Positions 42,253-51,893 are shown, numbered from the stretch's first letter. The stretch: 64,000 nt of DNA from Bacillus sp. FJAT-26390 (GCF_001682865.1 NZ_MAQX01000011.1:62614-126613), one strand, 5' to 3'. The notes: a model not told the origin generated them from the sequence alone. Program-made: numbers and translations.

Positions 42253-43651
42253 GCTGCACTTCCCTGTTCTTTGCATCCCAGACTACGCTTGCTCCCATCG
42301 ACTCAGCAACGAAACGCAGCGGCGCCATCGTACTTCCGCGGATGATCTGCACGGGTTCAGCCAGCTCCACCTCTGTACCGTTTACAGTCGCTTCCTGCTT
42401 CCACACTTCCATCCTGATGGTTTGCGCGCCAAATTTGACGGTTACGATGTCATTCGCATAGCTGACGGTGCCGCCAAGTGATTCGAACAATCCCCGAACC
42501 GGGATGAGCACGGAGCCGTTCACCATCGCAGGCTGCTTTTCTACGAGCTGATAGTTGCCATTCAAACGAATCCCGATCCCTTTGACAACTTTTTTCGGGA
42601 TGATTTTCCGGTTATATTTGAACTTGTCATCTCCGTAGTAATTGCTCATCCGAGCCCATGACGAGACAGTGCCATCCTTATGAAGCGCCGTGCCTCCACC
42701 TTCGCTCAAAGCGCTAACCGCCTTTATCTGGCTAAGCCCTTTTAATGGATAAAGCTTCTTATCCACATTCGGCCAAATCCAATACGACACCGAGCCATCC
42801 TTCATGAGAACGTAGGAGAAGGCGGAGAAATCCCCTAAATCATCCATCGCCCCTGCAACTGCTGCCACTTTTGGAGCCAGCTTCGCAAGGTTGAAATTAG
42901 GAATGGATAGCCCATAAATAGCATATCGGTTCATTAAATAGACATCCCATGATGCGCTAATCGCCATACCTGTAGAGATGGATGCCGCTTTTTTGAAAAT
43001 CGTTGGGTTAGTCTCGGTATTATCCAGCACTTTACTAGGAAGAAATGGCTCATTATATTTGTCTCTTCCCCAAATCCACATCGTACCGTCCTTTGCGAGC
43101 GCAATCGGAAAATATCCTCCTCCCTCAATCGCCACGATATCCGTAAGCTTGCCGATCCGGCCTGGCTTGCGCTTCTCCTCCACGCTTGCTCCTGCGGCAC
43201 AGGCGTCCGAAGGCAGCTGGTACTCGCATAATCCTCCTAGCGACCAAACGGTTCCGTCCGCTTTAAGCACATACTGGCCAGAGATGTCGACTGCGTTACT
43301 AAGCCCCTCCACGGGGGCCGGTTGATCGAAGGAATTAAAATAAACAAACCCGCCGCCCGGTGCAGCTACGCTTTCTGTTTTTCTTCCCCACGTCCACACG
43401 CTTCCGTCCTTTTTTACTGCCGCATTGCGCTCAGAAATCTTCTTAACGTCACTCAGCACCCGCACGGCCTCGAACGTATCCTCATTCCAAGCCCATAACA
43501 CGCCTTTATTGTCCAGCGCATAATTTCCATCTATCGATACAATGCCATCCAGCAGCGGCGCCTTCGCCGCGTTAGCAGAAGCAGACATCGGAGTTACCGC
43601 AGCCGCCACAATAATCGATACAATGACTAGCTTCATCCAATTCCCCCTCAT
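42242..43651 (-). CDS. secreted RCC1-repeat protein with copper amine oxidase N-terminal (stalk) domain
   Basis: The roughly 469-residue protein has a signal peptide (about 1-28), then RCC1-like seven-bladed propeller repeats (VWTWGR, MWIWGRD, GTVSSWARM spaced about 50 residues). The C-terminal part is a copper amine oxidase N1 domain (PVRGLFESLGGTV ... MAPLRFVAESMGA). This pairing is common in exported proteins of Paenibacillus. No catalytic residues are present, so it is likely a surface binding protein. The start may be ATG 43651 or ATG 43636; both have good sites. Confidence 0.83.
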   Translation of the reverse strand: MRGNWMKLVIVSIIVAAAVTPMSASANAAKAPLLDGIVSIDGNYALDNKGVLWAWNEDTFEAVRVLSDVKKISERNAAVKKDGSVWTWGRKTESVAAPGGGFVYFNSFDQPAPVEGLSNAVDISGQYVLKADGTVWSLGGLCEYQLPSDACAAGASVEEKRKPGRIGKLTDIVAIEGGGYFPIALAKDGTMWIWGRDKYNEPFLPSKVLDNTETNPTIFKKAASISTGMAISASWDVYLMNRYAIYGLSIPNFNLAKLAPKVAAVAGAMDDLGDFSAFSYVLMKDGSVSYWIWPNVDKKLYPLKGLSQIKAVSALSEGGGTALHKDGTVSSWARMSNYYGDDKFKYNRKIIPKKVVKGIGIRLNGNYQLVEKQPAMVNGSVLIPVRGLFESLGGTVSYANDIVTVKFGAQTIRMEVWKQEATVNGTEVELAEPVQIIRGSTMAPLRFVAESMGASVVWDAKNREVQLGL

Positions 43652-43785
43652 CTCGTTCACCTTCCTTCCATTTGTTATCCAGATAAAAGTTAGACGCCAA
43701 TTTTGGGAAAAAGTTACAACCATTTCGATTGATCCGCCAAAAGTTTGGGTACATACATAGAAACGACGAAATGAGGTGGATTCGC

Positions 43786-44004
43786 ATGAATGAATTCGAG
43801 AAGGATGCAGACGGTGCAGCGAAGAATGGCAAACGAGATCACCCCGAGCAATATCCGACAGACAAGGAGAGCTTGTTCGATAAGTTCAAAAGCGAGCAGA
43901 CTGTTGATCCCATACCGGTAGAGGATCTGAAGCTTCAGGTGCAGGATGAGAAACATAAGGAAGAGACGAAGCACAAATCATCCAGTGCAAATAAGTATGA
44001 GTGA
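43786..44004 (+). CDS. small highly charged hydrophilic protein
   Basis: The 72-residue protein consists mostly of Lys, Glu, Asp, Gln and Ser, with no hydrophobic core, and is probably disordered. GAGGTGG lies six bases before the ATG at 43786, which sets this start against the upstream ATG at 43729. I do not recognise it; spore or stress-related small hydrophilic proteins look like this. Confidence 0.6.
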   Translation: MNEFEKDADGAAKNGKRDHPEQYPTDKESLFDKFKSEQTVDPIPVEDLKLQVQDEKHKEETKHKSSSANKYE

Positions 44005-44025
44005 CAACTTAAGCGGCCAAAAATA

Positions 44026-44062
44026 AAAATGAGCCTTAGAATCGCTTCTAAGGCTCATTTTG
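44026..44062. terminator. bidirectional terminator
   Basis: AAAATGAGCCTTAGAA pairs perfectly with TTCTAAGGCTCATTTT around TCGC. Confidence 0.92.
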
Positions 44063-44128
44063 CGTGTCGGGAATCGTATTCGAATCCGTCTTTTCCCGTT
44101 AAATTGGCTGAATCGTTACTGCAAACCT

Positions 44129-45349
44129 CTACACCGACGCGGTTACGTCTCCGGCTTGCCTTTTCGGACGAAATCCGAATCCGAGCATGGCGAAAACGAG
44201 AAACGCTGCGCCCAAGAACAGAAAGTTAATGGAAGGAGATACATAACGTATGCCGTAACCGCCGAGCGTCGGCCCCATAATGCTTCCGATGCTAAAATGG
44301 ATCGAGGCGATGACATTTGCTGCCGGCAATATGGCCCGGGGCAAAATATCAGCCGCATAAGCAAGTCCGAGTGAGTAGAACGATCCTACCACGCCTCCAG
44401 CAATTGCGAACAACAAGAATAGCAGCACAACATTGTTCCCGGCGGCAGGAATCGCGAAGAAAGCAAGCGACCCGACTATTCCGCAGGCAATCAGTACCGG
44501 TTTACGTCCGATTCGGTCGCTCAAGATACCAAGCGGCAGCTGCAAAACCAGCCCCCCTACCCCGAATGCCAGCAAAAGCAGCGAGATCCAGTGCTGGCTT
44601 AATTCAATGCGCAAGCCGTACAGCGGGAAGCTGCTGTTCATGGAAGCCTCCATCAAGCCGTACAAGAAGCCCGGTATAAGCACGAACCACGCCATCCGGT
44701 ACGTTCTAACGAACCGATTCTCAGCCGCAGCATCTCTTGGGGCTCGCTCTGGCATCTCGCTTTTCATACGCAGCACTAGCAGCAGCACCGTGACAAAAAA
44801 CAGGCTAGAAACAATAAACGGTACCGCCCTGCCAAGCGGAAGAAGATTGATGCCGAGCGGCCCTAGACTAAAGCCAAGTCCGTATGCCATTCCATACAAC
44901 GAGATGTATCTCCCGCGCCGATCGGCAGGGCTTGAGCTTACAATCCACAGCTGGGTAGCATAATGGAGCGAGCTATCGCCCACGCCTACGAGGAGCCGCA
45001 AGGCGAACCATAAGGCAAGCGACTCGGTGAATGGGAATAGCAGGCTCGCAAGCGTAACTAGCGAAATACCTGCTACGATCACTTTTTTGTAACCAAAACG
45101 CAAGACCGGCTTCTCTACGAAAAACATGGTACAGAAAATTCCGATATACATAGCCGCTGAGTTAATGCCGTTCATATCCGCCGAAACGCCGGAGTCCTCC
45201 AGCATAATGGACAGCAGCGGAAGCAGCAGCCCTTGGCTCATGCCCGCAACTACGACGACCAGCAGCAAAGTAATTAAACGAAAACGAGATGAAAGTGAAG
45301 TTGTAGCGATAGCACTTGATGACAAACCTGTTGCACTCTCCTTGAACAA
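44129..45349 (-). CDS. MFS transporter (12 TM)
   Basis: The 406-residue protein has about 12 helices and MFS signatures DRRGRYISLYG (loop region after TM4) and GILSDRIGRKPV after TM8. It resembles YwoG/YfkF-like putative efflux proteins of Bacillus; substrate unknown. It starts at TTG (45347-45349) six bases after AAGGA. No regulator is next to it. Confidence 0.85.
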   Translation of the reverse strand: MFKESATGLSSSAIATTSLSSRFRLITLLLVVVVAGMSQGLLLPLLSIMLEDSGVSADMNGINSAAMYIGIFCTMFFVEKPVLRFGYKKVIVAGISLVTLASLLFPFTESLALWFALRLLVGVGDSSLHYATQLWIVSSSPADRRGRYISLYGMAYGLGFSLGPLGINLLPLGRAVPFIVSSLFFVTVLLLVLRMKSEMPERAPRDAAAENRFVRTYRMAWFVLIPGFLYGLMEASMNSSFPLYGLRIELSQHWISLLLLAFGVGGLVLQLPLGILSDRIGRKPVLIACGIVGSLAFFAIPAAGNNVVLLFLLFAIAGGVVGSFYSLGLAYAADILPRAILPAANVIASIHFSIGSIMGPTLGGYGIRYVSPSINFLFLGAAFLVFAMLGFGFRPKRQAGDVTASV

Positions 45350-45452
45350 TTATTGTCCTTATTTTTCCCCTTACACATTGTATACTTGGCTGCAATGCCT
45401 GACAACCTCCTTTCATTGCCAGCATGCCTCCTTCGTTAGATGAAAATCAGTT

Positions 45453-45925
45453 TTATAAGCCTTTGACGAAGGTGACCCGGTGGTAATCCTTTTGAAAATA
45501 ATCGTTCTCCCAGTTCATCATTTCAAAGCCAATGCCGCGATAGAAGGACAACGTATCTTCATTGCCCGCATGGCCTAACGTGTAGAGAATACTTGCGTCC
45601 TTCCCAACTTTCTTATCTGTTTGCAAATATTATCGATCAGGGCTTTCCCGATCCCTTGCCGCTGGTTTTTGGGCGACACCGCTACCCCCACGATTTCATA
45701 TAGCGCCAATTCTTCGTTCAACAAATATCCGGCATGGCCCGCTACCTCGCCTGACTCCGCTAAATAGACATAGTAACGGCATTGCTTGTCATTTTGGATA
45801 GCCAAAAAAGCTTGCCAGCGCTCAGGATACTTCTCCATAATAAAAGGAGGAAATTGCAGCGGGTGCCCCGCCATTATGTACTCAACTTGCGATTGATCGC
45901 TTTTTTCCAACAAACGAATCTGCAT
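45453..45925 (-). pseudogene. GNAT acetyltransferase broken by a one-base frameshift
   Basis: An ATG behind GGGAGGATGG opens a GNAT domain with the acetyl-CoA loop (SPKNQRQGIGKALID). At 45603-45605 a run of G (CCC on the plus strand) appears one base short: the frame ends in STR and stop, but the next frame continues without a break (GKDASILYTLGHAGNED ... YRGIGFEMMNWEND) to TAA at 45453. Together they give a normal GNAT of about 157 residues. It may be a true frameshift or a sequencing slip in the homopolymer. Confidence 0.82.
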
Positions 45926-45947
45926 CTAAACCATCCTCCCGGCACCT

Positions 45948-46526
45948 CTATTTTCGCAAACCCGCAGTATAGTAAGGATAATCCATCTTCTCTTGAATTT
46001 TCCGGGCCACCGCTTCATTCGTAAGGGATTCTACGACAAATAAACCTAAATCAATGGAAGCCGATACCCCTCCGCCTGTAAAAACATTCCCGTCTCTCAC
46101 ATAACGCTCCTTAATCACCTCTTCGCAATAAGGGGCAAGCAGGTCGTAGGCAGATGGATTGGTTGTCGCTTTTTTGCCATGCAAATAACCAGCAGCACCC
46201 AAAATCAATGCCCCAGTGCACACGGATACCTTGTACGGCACATCTCGCGCAGTTTGAATCCATGACATAAAATCGGGATCATATCTGAGCTGCCTTGTCG
46301 ATAACCCGCCCGGTATAAATACTAAATCATAGGCTGACAGGTCAGGCAGAACCCGGTCGATCTTCATCGTAAGCCCCCGATCATCCGTTATCTCCTCTTT
46401 GTTCGAACAAAAATCCCATGACATCGTTTCCTTTGCTTTCAAAATTCCCATCCACGTTACCGCTTCATAAAAACCGGTAAAATCCAGCGTCGTCATGCTG
46501 TCAAACAGAATGAATGCCATCTTCAT
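45948..46526 (-). CDS. DJ-1/PfpI family protein
   Basis: The 192-residue protein has the class I glutamine amidotransferase-like fold with the nucleophile Cys in the elbow VCTGALILGAAG and an early acidic position in FDSMTTLDFTGFYE. It is nearest to the isonitrile hydratase/GlxA-N-terminal group but lacks the AraC tail. Roles range from glyoxalase-like to isonitrile hydratase. AGGTG precedes the ATG. Confidence 0.85.
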   Translation of the reverse strand: MKMAFILFDSMTTLDFTGFYEAVTWMGILKAKETMSWDFCSNKEEITDDRGLTMKIDRVLPDLSAYDLVFIPGGLSTRQLRYDPDFMSWIQTARDVPYKVSVCTGALILGAAGYLHGKKATTNPSAYDLLAPYCEEVIKERYVRDGNVFTGGGVSASIDLGLFVVESLTNEAVARKIQEKMDYPYYTAGLRK

Positions 46527-46551
46527 GCGTAAACACCTGACCTTTCATCAT

Positions 46552-46588
46552 AAAAAAAAAGTACTTGATCAAAGATCAAATACTTTGC
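46552..46588 (-). terminator. intrinsic terminator of the phosphotransferase gene
   Basis: AAAGTATTTGATC pairs with GATCAAGTACTTT around a three-base loop and runs into nine T residues on the minus strand. Confidence 0.88.
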
Positions 46589-46738
46589 CCAGGCGTACGG
46601 CGATATAAATAAGTGCTTCCTCGTGGTTATCCACGTTTACGCCAGTCGCACATACCAGATATTTACTTTATTGTATGAGGAATAAGAACATATAGCAATG
46701 CTTTTTTACTATATACAGGTTCGATTCAATAGGAAGCG

Positions 46739-47632
46739 TTAAACCCTCTCGTTAATCCTGCTGATAAAAGCTTCCGCAAGCTCCAGCTGCCTGATCGCGA
46801 ATGGCAAATCCCCGTCACCGACAAGCGCTAAATCGAGATTGGATAAGGTAGCAAGCAACGTCCTCGCCGTCAGCGCAAGCGCAAAAGCTGAAGGATCCTT
46901 TATCATCTCGGCTTGGCTCATCAAGTAAACATAGGTTGGCTCCTCGGAGCCGCCAAACAAAGCAAGGTTGCATATATACGATGCCAAATCCCAGTAAGCA
47001 GGCATGTAGGATACATCCTCAAAATCGATCCAAAGCCAGCCTTCCGGGCTTGGAAGCACATTGCCGGCATGGGCATCTCCATGGGCAGGCATCAAAGCTT
47101 CTCGTTTAATCGATCGAATTTGAATGTCTATCTCCCGAAAAACCCGCAATAAAGACTGGATACGGTCATCCGGGTGTTCGCTCAGCCTTGCAGCCGCCTG
47201 ACAAGCCCGTTCCCAGACGCCGAGCACGGGCATGGGGCCAGCGAAGTCGCGCATCGCTAAAGAAAGCTTGTTTACGAGCGCAACGGCCTCGCTTGGTGAA
47301 AGGGGCTCGAGCTGCACAGGCGGCGCGTAACGCCAAAATGTCGCCCACACGCCTGCGGCGCGGTGAGGCCCCGCGTCTGGCATGGGCTTCAGCACGGGCA
47401 CGCCATAATTATGCAAATGAAAGGCTACCCGCACCTCCCGCTCTAAAATGTCATGTGCATGCCCTGCATTTTGTTCGGATAGAACAACAGCTGCCCGGAC
47501 AATAACCTCATGAGGAGTCAAATGAATAATCAAATTTCCGCCTTTGCTTAAAATAACAGGATCAATATCCGTTAATCCAAGCTTCTCGGCAGTCAACAGC
47601 AACTGTGAAACAAGTTCACTTCTATCAGACAA
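46739..47632 (-). CDS. phosphotransferase family protein (APH-like)
   Basis: The 297-residue protein has the APH catalytic motif PAHGDAHAGNVL and the metal-binding WIDFEDVSY. The N-terminal lobe is short, and the GGNLIIHL strand replaces a classical P-loop. It could phosphorylate an aminoglycoside, choline or another small alcohol; substrate unknown. TTG start with AAGGGAG eight bases upstream. Confidence 0.82.
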   Translation of the reverse strand: MSDRSELVSQLLLTAEKLGLTDIDPVILSKGGNLIIHLTPHEVIVRAAVVLSEQNAGHAHDILEREVRVAFHLHNYGVPVLKPMPDAGPHRAAGVWATFWRYAPPVQLEPLSPSEAVALVNKLSLAMRDFAGPMPVLGVWERACQAAARLSEHPDDRIQSLLRVFREIDIQIRSIKREALMPAHGDAHAGNVLPSPEGWLWIDFEDVSYMPAYWDLASYICNLALFGGSEEPTYVYLMSQAEMIKDPSAFALALTARTLLATLSNLDLALVGDGDLPFAIRQLELAEAFISRINERV

Positions 47633-47730
47633 TAAAACAGCTCCCTTAATGTATGGTATACGTTCATCTTAGCCGGGAAGCTGCGGGCTTTACAGGCCCA
47701 AAATAGGTATAATCATTTTTTCCACCGCCT

Positions 47731-48336
47731 CTAAGTTAACGTCTCCCATTTCGCCCACATTTCCTGCGGATTCAGTTCATAAATGTCGTTTTCTCTAAAC
47801 ATGTATTGATGCATAATAAATTCCCGGCGAATCGTAGCAAAATCATCATGGAAGCCTTTAATAAAAGCATTTATCTCCTTCTCCGTATACTTCTGTCCCC
47901 TTGTCATCTGCGACACGATATGCTGCAGCGCGATAAGCTTCTTCTTATGCTGAGCCGGAATATGCTTTAGCTTTCCTTCTCCCGTAAAAAAATTTCGGAT
48001 AACCGAGTCCTGCAATCGCTTGCTGCTCTCCTCCATGCTCTCCAACCTCCTCTCTGTTCCCGCGTTTCGGTAAATGAGCTGCTCCGCGGCACTCGCATTG
48101 CTCTTAATAAAATAATGGTTCAACGAAAAATAAATCGTATTTTTTTCTCTTCGCTCATTAATTAAGCTCGCTTCGCGAAGCTTAGTCGCATGATGCGTGA
48201 CCGTAGCAGGCGTTACGCCTAGCTTCTCAGCCAGCTCCTGGCCATTCAGCTCGCCATCAGCGAGCATTATCAATAGTTTGATTCTCGTCGCATCTGCCAG
48301 CGCCTTATGGTACGCGACAACTTTATCCAGCTGCAT
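47731..48336 (-). CDS. ArsR-type winged-helix regulator with DUF2087 domain
   Basis: The 201-residue protein has an N-terminal ArsR HTH (about 5-85, LNGQELAEKLGVTPATVTHHATKL) and a C-terminal DUF2087 domain (about 110-190) with KLKHIPAQHKKKL and REFIMHQYMFRENDIYELNP. DUF2087 regulators are common in Bacillales; ligand unknown. It points away from the YpsA gene without a clear target here. GAGAGG precedes the ATG. Confidence 0.87.
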   Translation of the reverse strand: MQLDKVVAYHKALADATRIKLLIMLADGELNGQELAEKLGVTPATVTHHATKLREASLINERREKNTIYFSLNHYFIKSNASAAEQLIYRNAGTERRLESMEESSKRLQDSVIRNFFTGEGKLKHIPAQHKKKLIALQHIVSQMTRGQKYTEKEINAFIKGFHDDFATIRREFIMHQYMFRENDIYELNPQEMWAKWETLT

Positions 48337-48466
48337 CGTTTTAAATCCTCTCTTTATAGTATATTTAACATTCGTCTAATTAGATAACTATCTAATCAGA
48401 TGATAATGCAGTTCCCGTGATTTGTCAAATCACTGGGAACGCATGTATCTCCTACCGTTTCAACCA

Positions 48467-49024
48467 TTAATGTTCGGAATGCAAATTGTCATCATCCGCG
48501 ATGCTTTGAATATCCTCCGAGCTTATGCTGATATATTCATAGCCTTCCGCCTGCTGCTTCTTGAGCGCCTTTTCCTTAATAAACTTTGGGCTGCCCTCGC
48601 CCGCATCCTCGTCGTAAACGAGCAGAATGCCGTCCGTCTTGCGGAAGAGCAGCTCGTCCCGCGCATTAAACTGCCATATCCCGTTATACGGCTGATTGCT
48701 GACGGATGCGTAATAATCGACCCCTTTCAGCACCTGCTGGTAAAATTCCTTTTTATCGTCCTTCCACTTTTCTTCCGGATTTGCATACGCCGCAATAATC
48801 GAGAGTCTCAGATGCGGATAAATTTCCTTAAGCGCGATGACGACCTCGCATGCCCAGAGGTCAACGCCGTATTGTCCGGGTGTGATGACCCATTCAAGCC
48901 CATCCTCGATGAGCGGAACCAGCTTGCCTGTCAATGCTTTTTTAATATAAACGATGCCTTCATGCTTCTGGTTAAAAATATTAAGCTCATGCGCGCGATA
49001 GCCCGTAACGAGTAAATTTTTCAT
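48467..49024 (-). CDS. ypsA: SLOG-superfamily protein YpsA (DUF1273)
   Basis: The 185-residue protein has the YpsA pattern: LLVTGYRAHELNIF at the start, WVITPGQYGVDLWACEV in the Rossmann core and DGILLVYDED near residue 135. SLOG proteins bind nucleotides; Bacillus YpsA affects cell division and oxidative-stress survival. The C-terminus has an acidic, histidine-containing tail (ADDDNLHSEH). Confidence 0.88.
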   Translation of the reverse strand: MKNLLVTGYRAHELNIFNQKHEGIVYIKKALTGKLVPLIEDGLEWVITPGQYGVDLWACEVVIALKEIYPHLRLSIIAAYANPEEKWKDDKKEFYQQVLKGVDYYASVSNQPYNGIWQFNARDELLFRKTDGILLVYDEDAGEGSPKFIKEKALKKQQAEGYEYISISSEDIQSIADDDNLHSEH

Positions 49025-49119
49025 TTATTCAACGCCTTTTCGGATAATTATGGTTTACATCTCTCCAGTGTATGCTATAGTAGAAAAAATACAAATTGAA
49101 TATGGACCTATTTTATTTC

Positions 49120-49203
49120 ACTAGGGGAGTCTAACGGCTGAGATGGAGCGCATGCTCCGGACCCTTTGAACCTGATCTGGATCATTCCAGCGGAGGGAAG
49201 TGG
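49120..49203 (+). ncRNA. TPP riboswitch (THI element)
   Basis: The conserved cores of the thiamin pyrophosphate aptamer are present in order: CTAGGGGAGTC, GGCTGAGATGGAG, ACCCTTTGAACCTGATCTGG, ATCATTCCAGCGGAGGGAAG. It lies upstream of the thiZXY-thiD operon, followed by a terminator hairpin. Binding of TPP should stop transcription of the operon. Confidence 0.95.
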
Positions 49204-49249
49204 AGCAGAAACAGCATTCATTCATGCGCGCAAGCCTTGTTTGTTCGTT

Positions 49250-49295
49250 AGACCCGCTCATTTCCCTCCGGAAATGGGTGGGTCTTTATTTGTTT
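49250..49295 (+). terminator. riboswitch-controlled terminator
   Basis: AGACCCGCTCATTTCC pairs with GGAAATGGGTGGGTCT around CTCC, followed by TTATTTGTTT; it sits between the TPP aptamer and the first start codon. Confidence 0.88.
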
Positions 49296-49303
49296 ACGGG
49301 GGG

Positions 49304-50071
49304 ATGCGTATTACCGCGCTATTATCGCTTCACCATTTGACCTACTCCTATCCATCTAACAGCAAGCCTGTATTCTCCAATCTATCATTGGAGGCTCACG
49401 CCGGCGAATTCGTATCGATCATCGGGGCAAGCGGCTCAGGCAAGAGCACGCTCTTCAAGCTTATGGCCGGGCTGCTTCAGCCTGCCGAAGGAGAAATTAG
49501 GCTGCGCGGCGAGCTTGCCCCGCACCGGTTAGGCAAGGTCGCCTACATGCCGCAAAAAGATCTGCTCCTCCCATGGCGGACCGTGCTCGATAATTGCTTG
49601 CTGCCGCTTGAGCTTGCGCGAGGAGACCGCGCAGCTGGCTCCGCGCAAATACGGGAGCTGCTCAGCCGCTTCGGGCTTGCTGGATATGAGCAGGCTTATC
49701 CGGATGAGCTATCGGGAGGCATGCGGCAGCGCGCCGCTTTTTTGCGGACGCTCGTGACCGGGCAAGAGCTTCTGCTCCTTGATGAGCCATTCGGCGCGCT
49801 GGATGCGATGACTAAGCGCGGCATGCACAAATGGCTGCTTGAGCTATGGGGCGACCTGCGCAAAACCGTCCTTTTTATTACGCATGATCTGGAGGAGGCT
49901 ATATTGCTTAGCGACCGCATTTATTTGATGTCCGAAAGCAGCCTGCAGGGCGTGCAGGAAATCGCCGTTCAGCTGCCGCGCCCCAGACACTATGAGCTGA
50001 ATTATGAAGCTGCTTTTGTGAAGCTGCGGCAAGATTTGGAGCGACGACTGCATGCGCAAACTACGTTTTAA
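49304..50071 (+). CDS. thiZ: ABC transporter ATPase for thiamin pyrimidine precursor (ThiZ type)
   Basis: The 255-residue ATPase has Walker A GASGSGKST, signature ELSGGMRQR, Walker B LLLLDEPFGALD and a His switch in ITHDLEE; it belongs to the nitrate/sulfonate/taurine (SsuB-like) group. Regulation by a TPP riboswitch and the thiD gene in the operon make it the energising part of an HMP or formylaminopyrimidine importer. The longer open frame starting at 49166 would begin inside the riboswitch and is rejected; the ATG at 49304 touches the GGGGGG ribosome site, so the true start could be slightly downstream. Confidence 0.85.
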   Translation: MRITALLSLHHLTYSYPSNSKPVFSNLSLEAHAGEFVSIIGASGSGKSTLFKLMAGLLQPAEGEIRLRGELAPHRLGKVAYMPQKDLLLPWRTVLDNCLLPLELARGDRAAGSAQIRELLSRFGLAGYEQAYPDELSGGMRQRAAFLRTLVTGQELLLLDEPFGALDAMTKRGMHKWLLELWGDLRKTVLFITHDLEEAILLSDRIYLMSESSLQGVQEIAVQLPRPRHYELNYEAAFVKLRQDLERRLHAQTTF

Positions 50072-50828
50072 CACATGGGTGCAAAATTACGGACTTTTTA
50101 TTCTGCTGCTTATGCTCCTTCTTATCGTTTGGCAATGGATCGTGCACCTTGGCTTCGTTCCCGCCTTCATTCTTCCAGCGCCAACTGCAATCGGCGGGGC
50201 ATTGGTCGAGGACAGCAGCCTCCTGCTTGGCAAGCATCTTGCTGCCACGCTGCGAGAGGTCGCGCTTGGCTTCCTCTTGTCCGTCATAGGCGGGGTTGCT
50301 CTTGCAGCTGCCATGAATGCGTTCCGCACGCTCGAGAAGGCGCTGTATCCCTTCATCGTCATTAGCCAGACGATCCCGTTAATTGCTCTGTCGCCGATCT
50401 TCATTTTATGGTTCGGCTATACGATTTGGGGCAAGGTCGCCGTCGTTTTTTTGACTGCCTTCTTCCCTATCGTCGTCAGCACCTACGACGGCCTGAGCAA
50501 AGGGGATGCGGAGTATCGGGAGCTGCTGCTGACGATGGGAGCGACCCGATGGGACATTTTCCGCAAAATACAAATTCCGGCTGCCCTGCCCTCCTTCTTC
50601 TCCGGTCTTAAGCTGTCCGTCGTCTACTCCGTCGTAGGCGCTACGATAGGCGAATGGCTAGGCGGCAGCGAAGGGCTTGGCTATTACAGCCGGCGAATGT
50701 CCGGCAATTTGAACACCGATGCCATGTTTGCATCCGTATTTCTGCTATCGCTCATTGGCATTCTCTTATTTGCCAGCGCGATGCTGCTTGAGAAAATGAT
50801 TTTAAAGAGAAGAGGAACGAAGAAATGA
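50052..50828 (+). CDS. thiX: ABC transporter permease for thiamin pyrimidine precursor (ThiX type)
   Basis: The 258-residue protein has six membrane helices and the BPD permease EAA-type loop (EYRELLLTMGATRWDIFRKIQIPAALP). It forms the membrane channel that works with ThiZ and ThiY. It overlaps thiZ by 20 bases and thiY by four (ATGA). Confidence 0.87.
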   Translation: MRKLRFNTWVQNYGLFILLLMLLLIVWQWIVHLGFVPAFILPAPTAIGGALVEDSSLLLGKHLAATLREVALGFLLSVIGGVALAAAMNAFRTLEKALYPFIVISQTIPLIALSPIFILWFGYTIWGKVAVVFLTAFFPIVVSTYDGLSKGDAEYRELLLTMGATRWDIFRKIQIPAALPSFFSGLKLSVVYSVVGATIGEWLGGSEGLGYYSRRMSGNLNTDAMFASVFLLSLIGILLFASAMLLEKMILKRRGTKK

Positions 50829-51859
50829 TGACAAAAGCTAAAAAAAACTGGAGCGGCTTGATCACGCTTGCTGCCATGCTGCTTGTAATAAGCGGATGCG
50901 GCGGGGCTGCCACGGACAATAACGAAGCCTCCAAGGCCGATGCTTCAGCCGATGATCAGAAGATAGAGAAAATATCGATTATGCTCGACTGGTATCCAAA
51001 CGCCGTTCATTCCTTCTTATACGCCGCTCAGAAGAACGGATATTTCAAGAAGCAAGGACTAGAGGTTGATATTCAGATGCCCGCCGACACAAACGATGCT
51101 TTAAAGCTGGTAGCCGCAGGCAAAATCGATTTGGCACTCAGCTACCAGCCTCAAGTTCTGATGGCTCGCGGCGAGAAAATCCCTGTCAAGTCCATTGCGG
51201 CAATCGTCAGGCATCCGCTCAATCATCTGATGGTGCCTGAAGGCGGAAGCGTAAAGTCGCCTAAGGATCTGGTCGGCAAAAAAGTCGGCTACTCCTCTAT
51301 CCCCCTCTACGAGGCGATGATGCGCACGATGATTAAGGAGGACGGCGGAGATCCGCAAGCTGTACAAATGATCGACGTAGGCTTCAGCTTTATTCCGGCG
51401 ATCTCGACGAGCAAAGTAGATGCCATCATCGGCGGTTTCATTAATCATGAGCAATTGCTGCTTGCCAAGGAAGGTTATCCCATGACCGCGATTAACCCAG
51501 CCGATTATGGCGTGCCTGACTATTACGAGCTGGTGCTTGTTGCCAGCGACGATGGTCTAAGCAAGAAAAAGGCGCTTTTTCATAAATTCATTACAGCCAT
51601 GGCAGAAGGCCAGCAATACGTTTCCGCCAATGCCGAGCAAGCGCTGTCGATCCTGTTCGAGCACGAGGATCAAACGTCCCCGCTCGACAAGGAGATCGAG
51701 ACAAAAAGCTTGGACATCCTGCTGCCGCTTATGGATGCGGGAGAGCAAACCTTCGGCTATCAGGACCCGGCTTCCTGGTCCCATGTAAGAGAATGGCTGC
51801 TTAACAATGATCTGCTGCCGCCAGACATAAAGGCTGAGGATGCTTTCTCCAATTTGTAA
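50825..51859 (+). CDS. thiY: substrate-binding lipoprotein for thiamin pyrimidine precursor (ThiY/NMT1 family)
   Basis: The 344-residue protein has a lipoprotein signal with lipobox VISGC (C25) and the NMT1/THI5-like fold starting ISIMLDWYPNAVHSFLYAA, then GYFKKQGLEVDI. ThiY proteins bind N-formyl-4-amino-5-aminomethyl-2-methylpyrimidine or HMP. It is anchored outside the membrane and hands the ligand to ThiX. Confidence 0.9.
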   Translation: MMTKAKKNWSGLITLAAMLLVISGCGGAATDNNEASKADASADDQKIEKISIMLDWYPNAVHSFLYAAQKNGYFKKQGLEVDIQMPADTNDALKLVAAGKIDLALSYQPQVLMARGEKIPVKSIAAIVRHPLNHLMVPEGGSVKSPKDLVGKKVGYSSIPLYEAMMRTMIKEDGGDPQAVQMIDVGFSFIPAISTSKVDAIIGGFINHEQLLLAKEGYPMTAINPADYGVPDYYELVLVASDDGLSKKKALFHKFITAMAEGQQYVSANAEQALSILFEHEDQTSPLDKEIETKSLDILLPLMDAGEQTFGYQDPASWSHVREWLLNNDLLPPDIKAEDAFSNL

Positions 51860-51893
51860 GACAGCGAATTGATACGATCGGGGGAACGAGTCG

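Noticed and set aside
47188..47505. Long open frame antisense to the phosphotransferase gene
   Set aside because: Arg/Ala/Pro-rich shadow frame in a GC-rich part of the real gene; no start signals.
49166..49303. N-terminal extension of thiZ beginning at 49166
   Set aside because: It would start inside the TPP aptamer and run through the terminator hairpin; the ATPase domain begins only after 49304.
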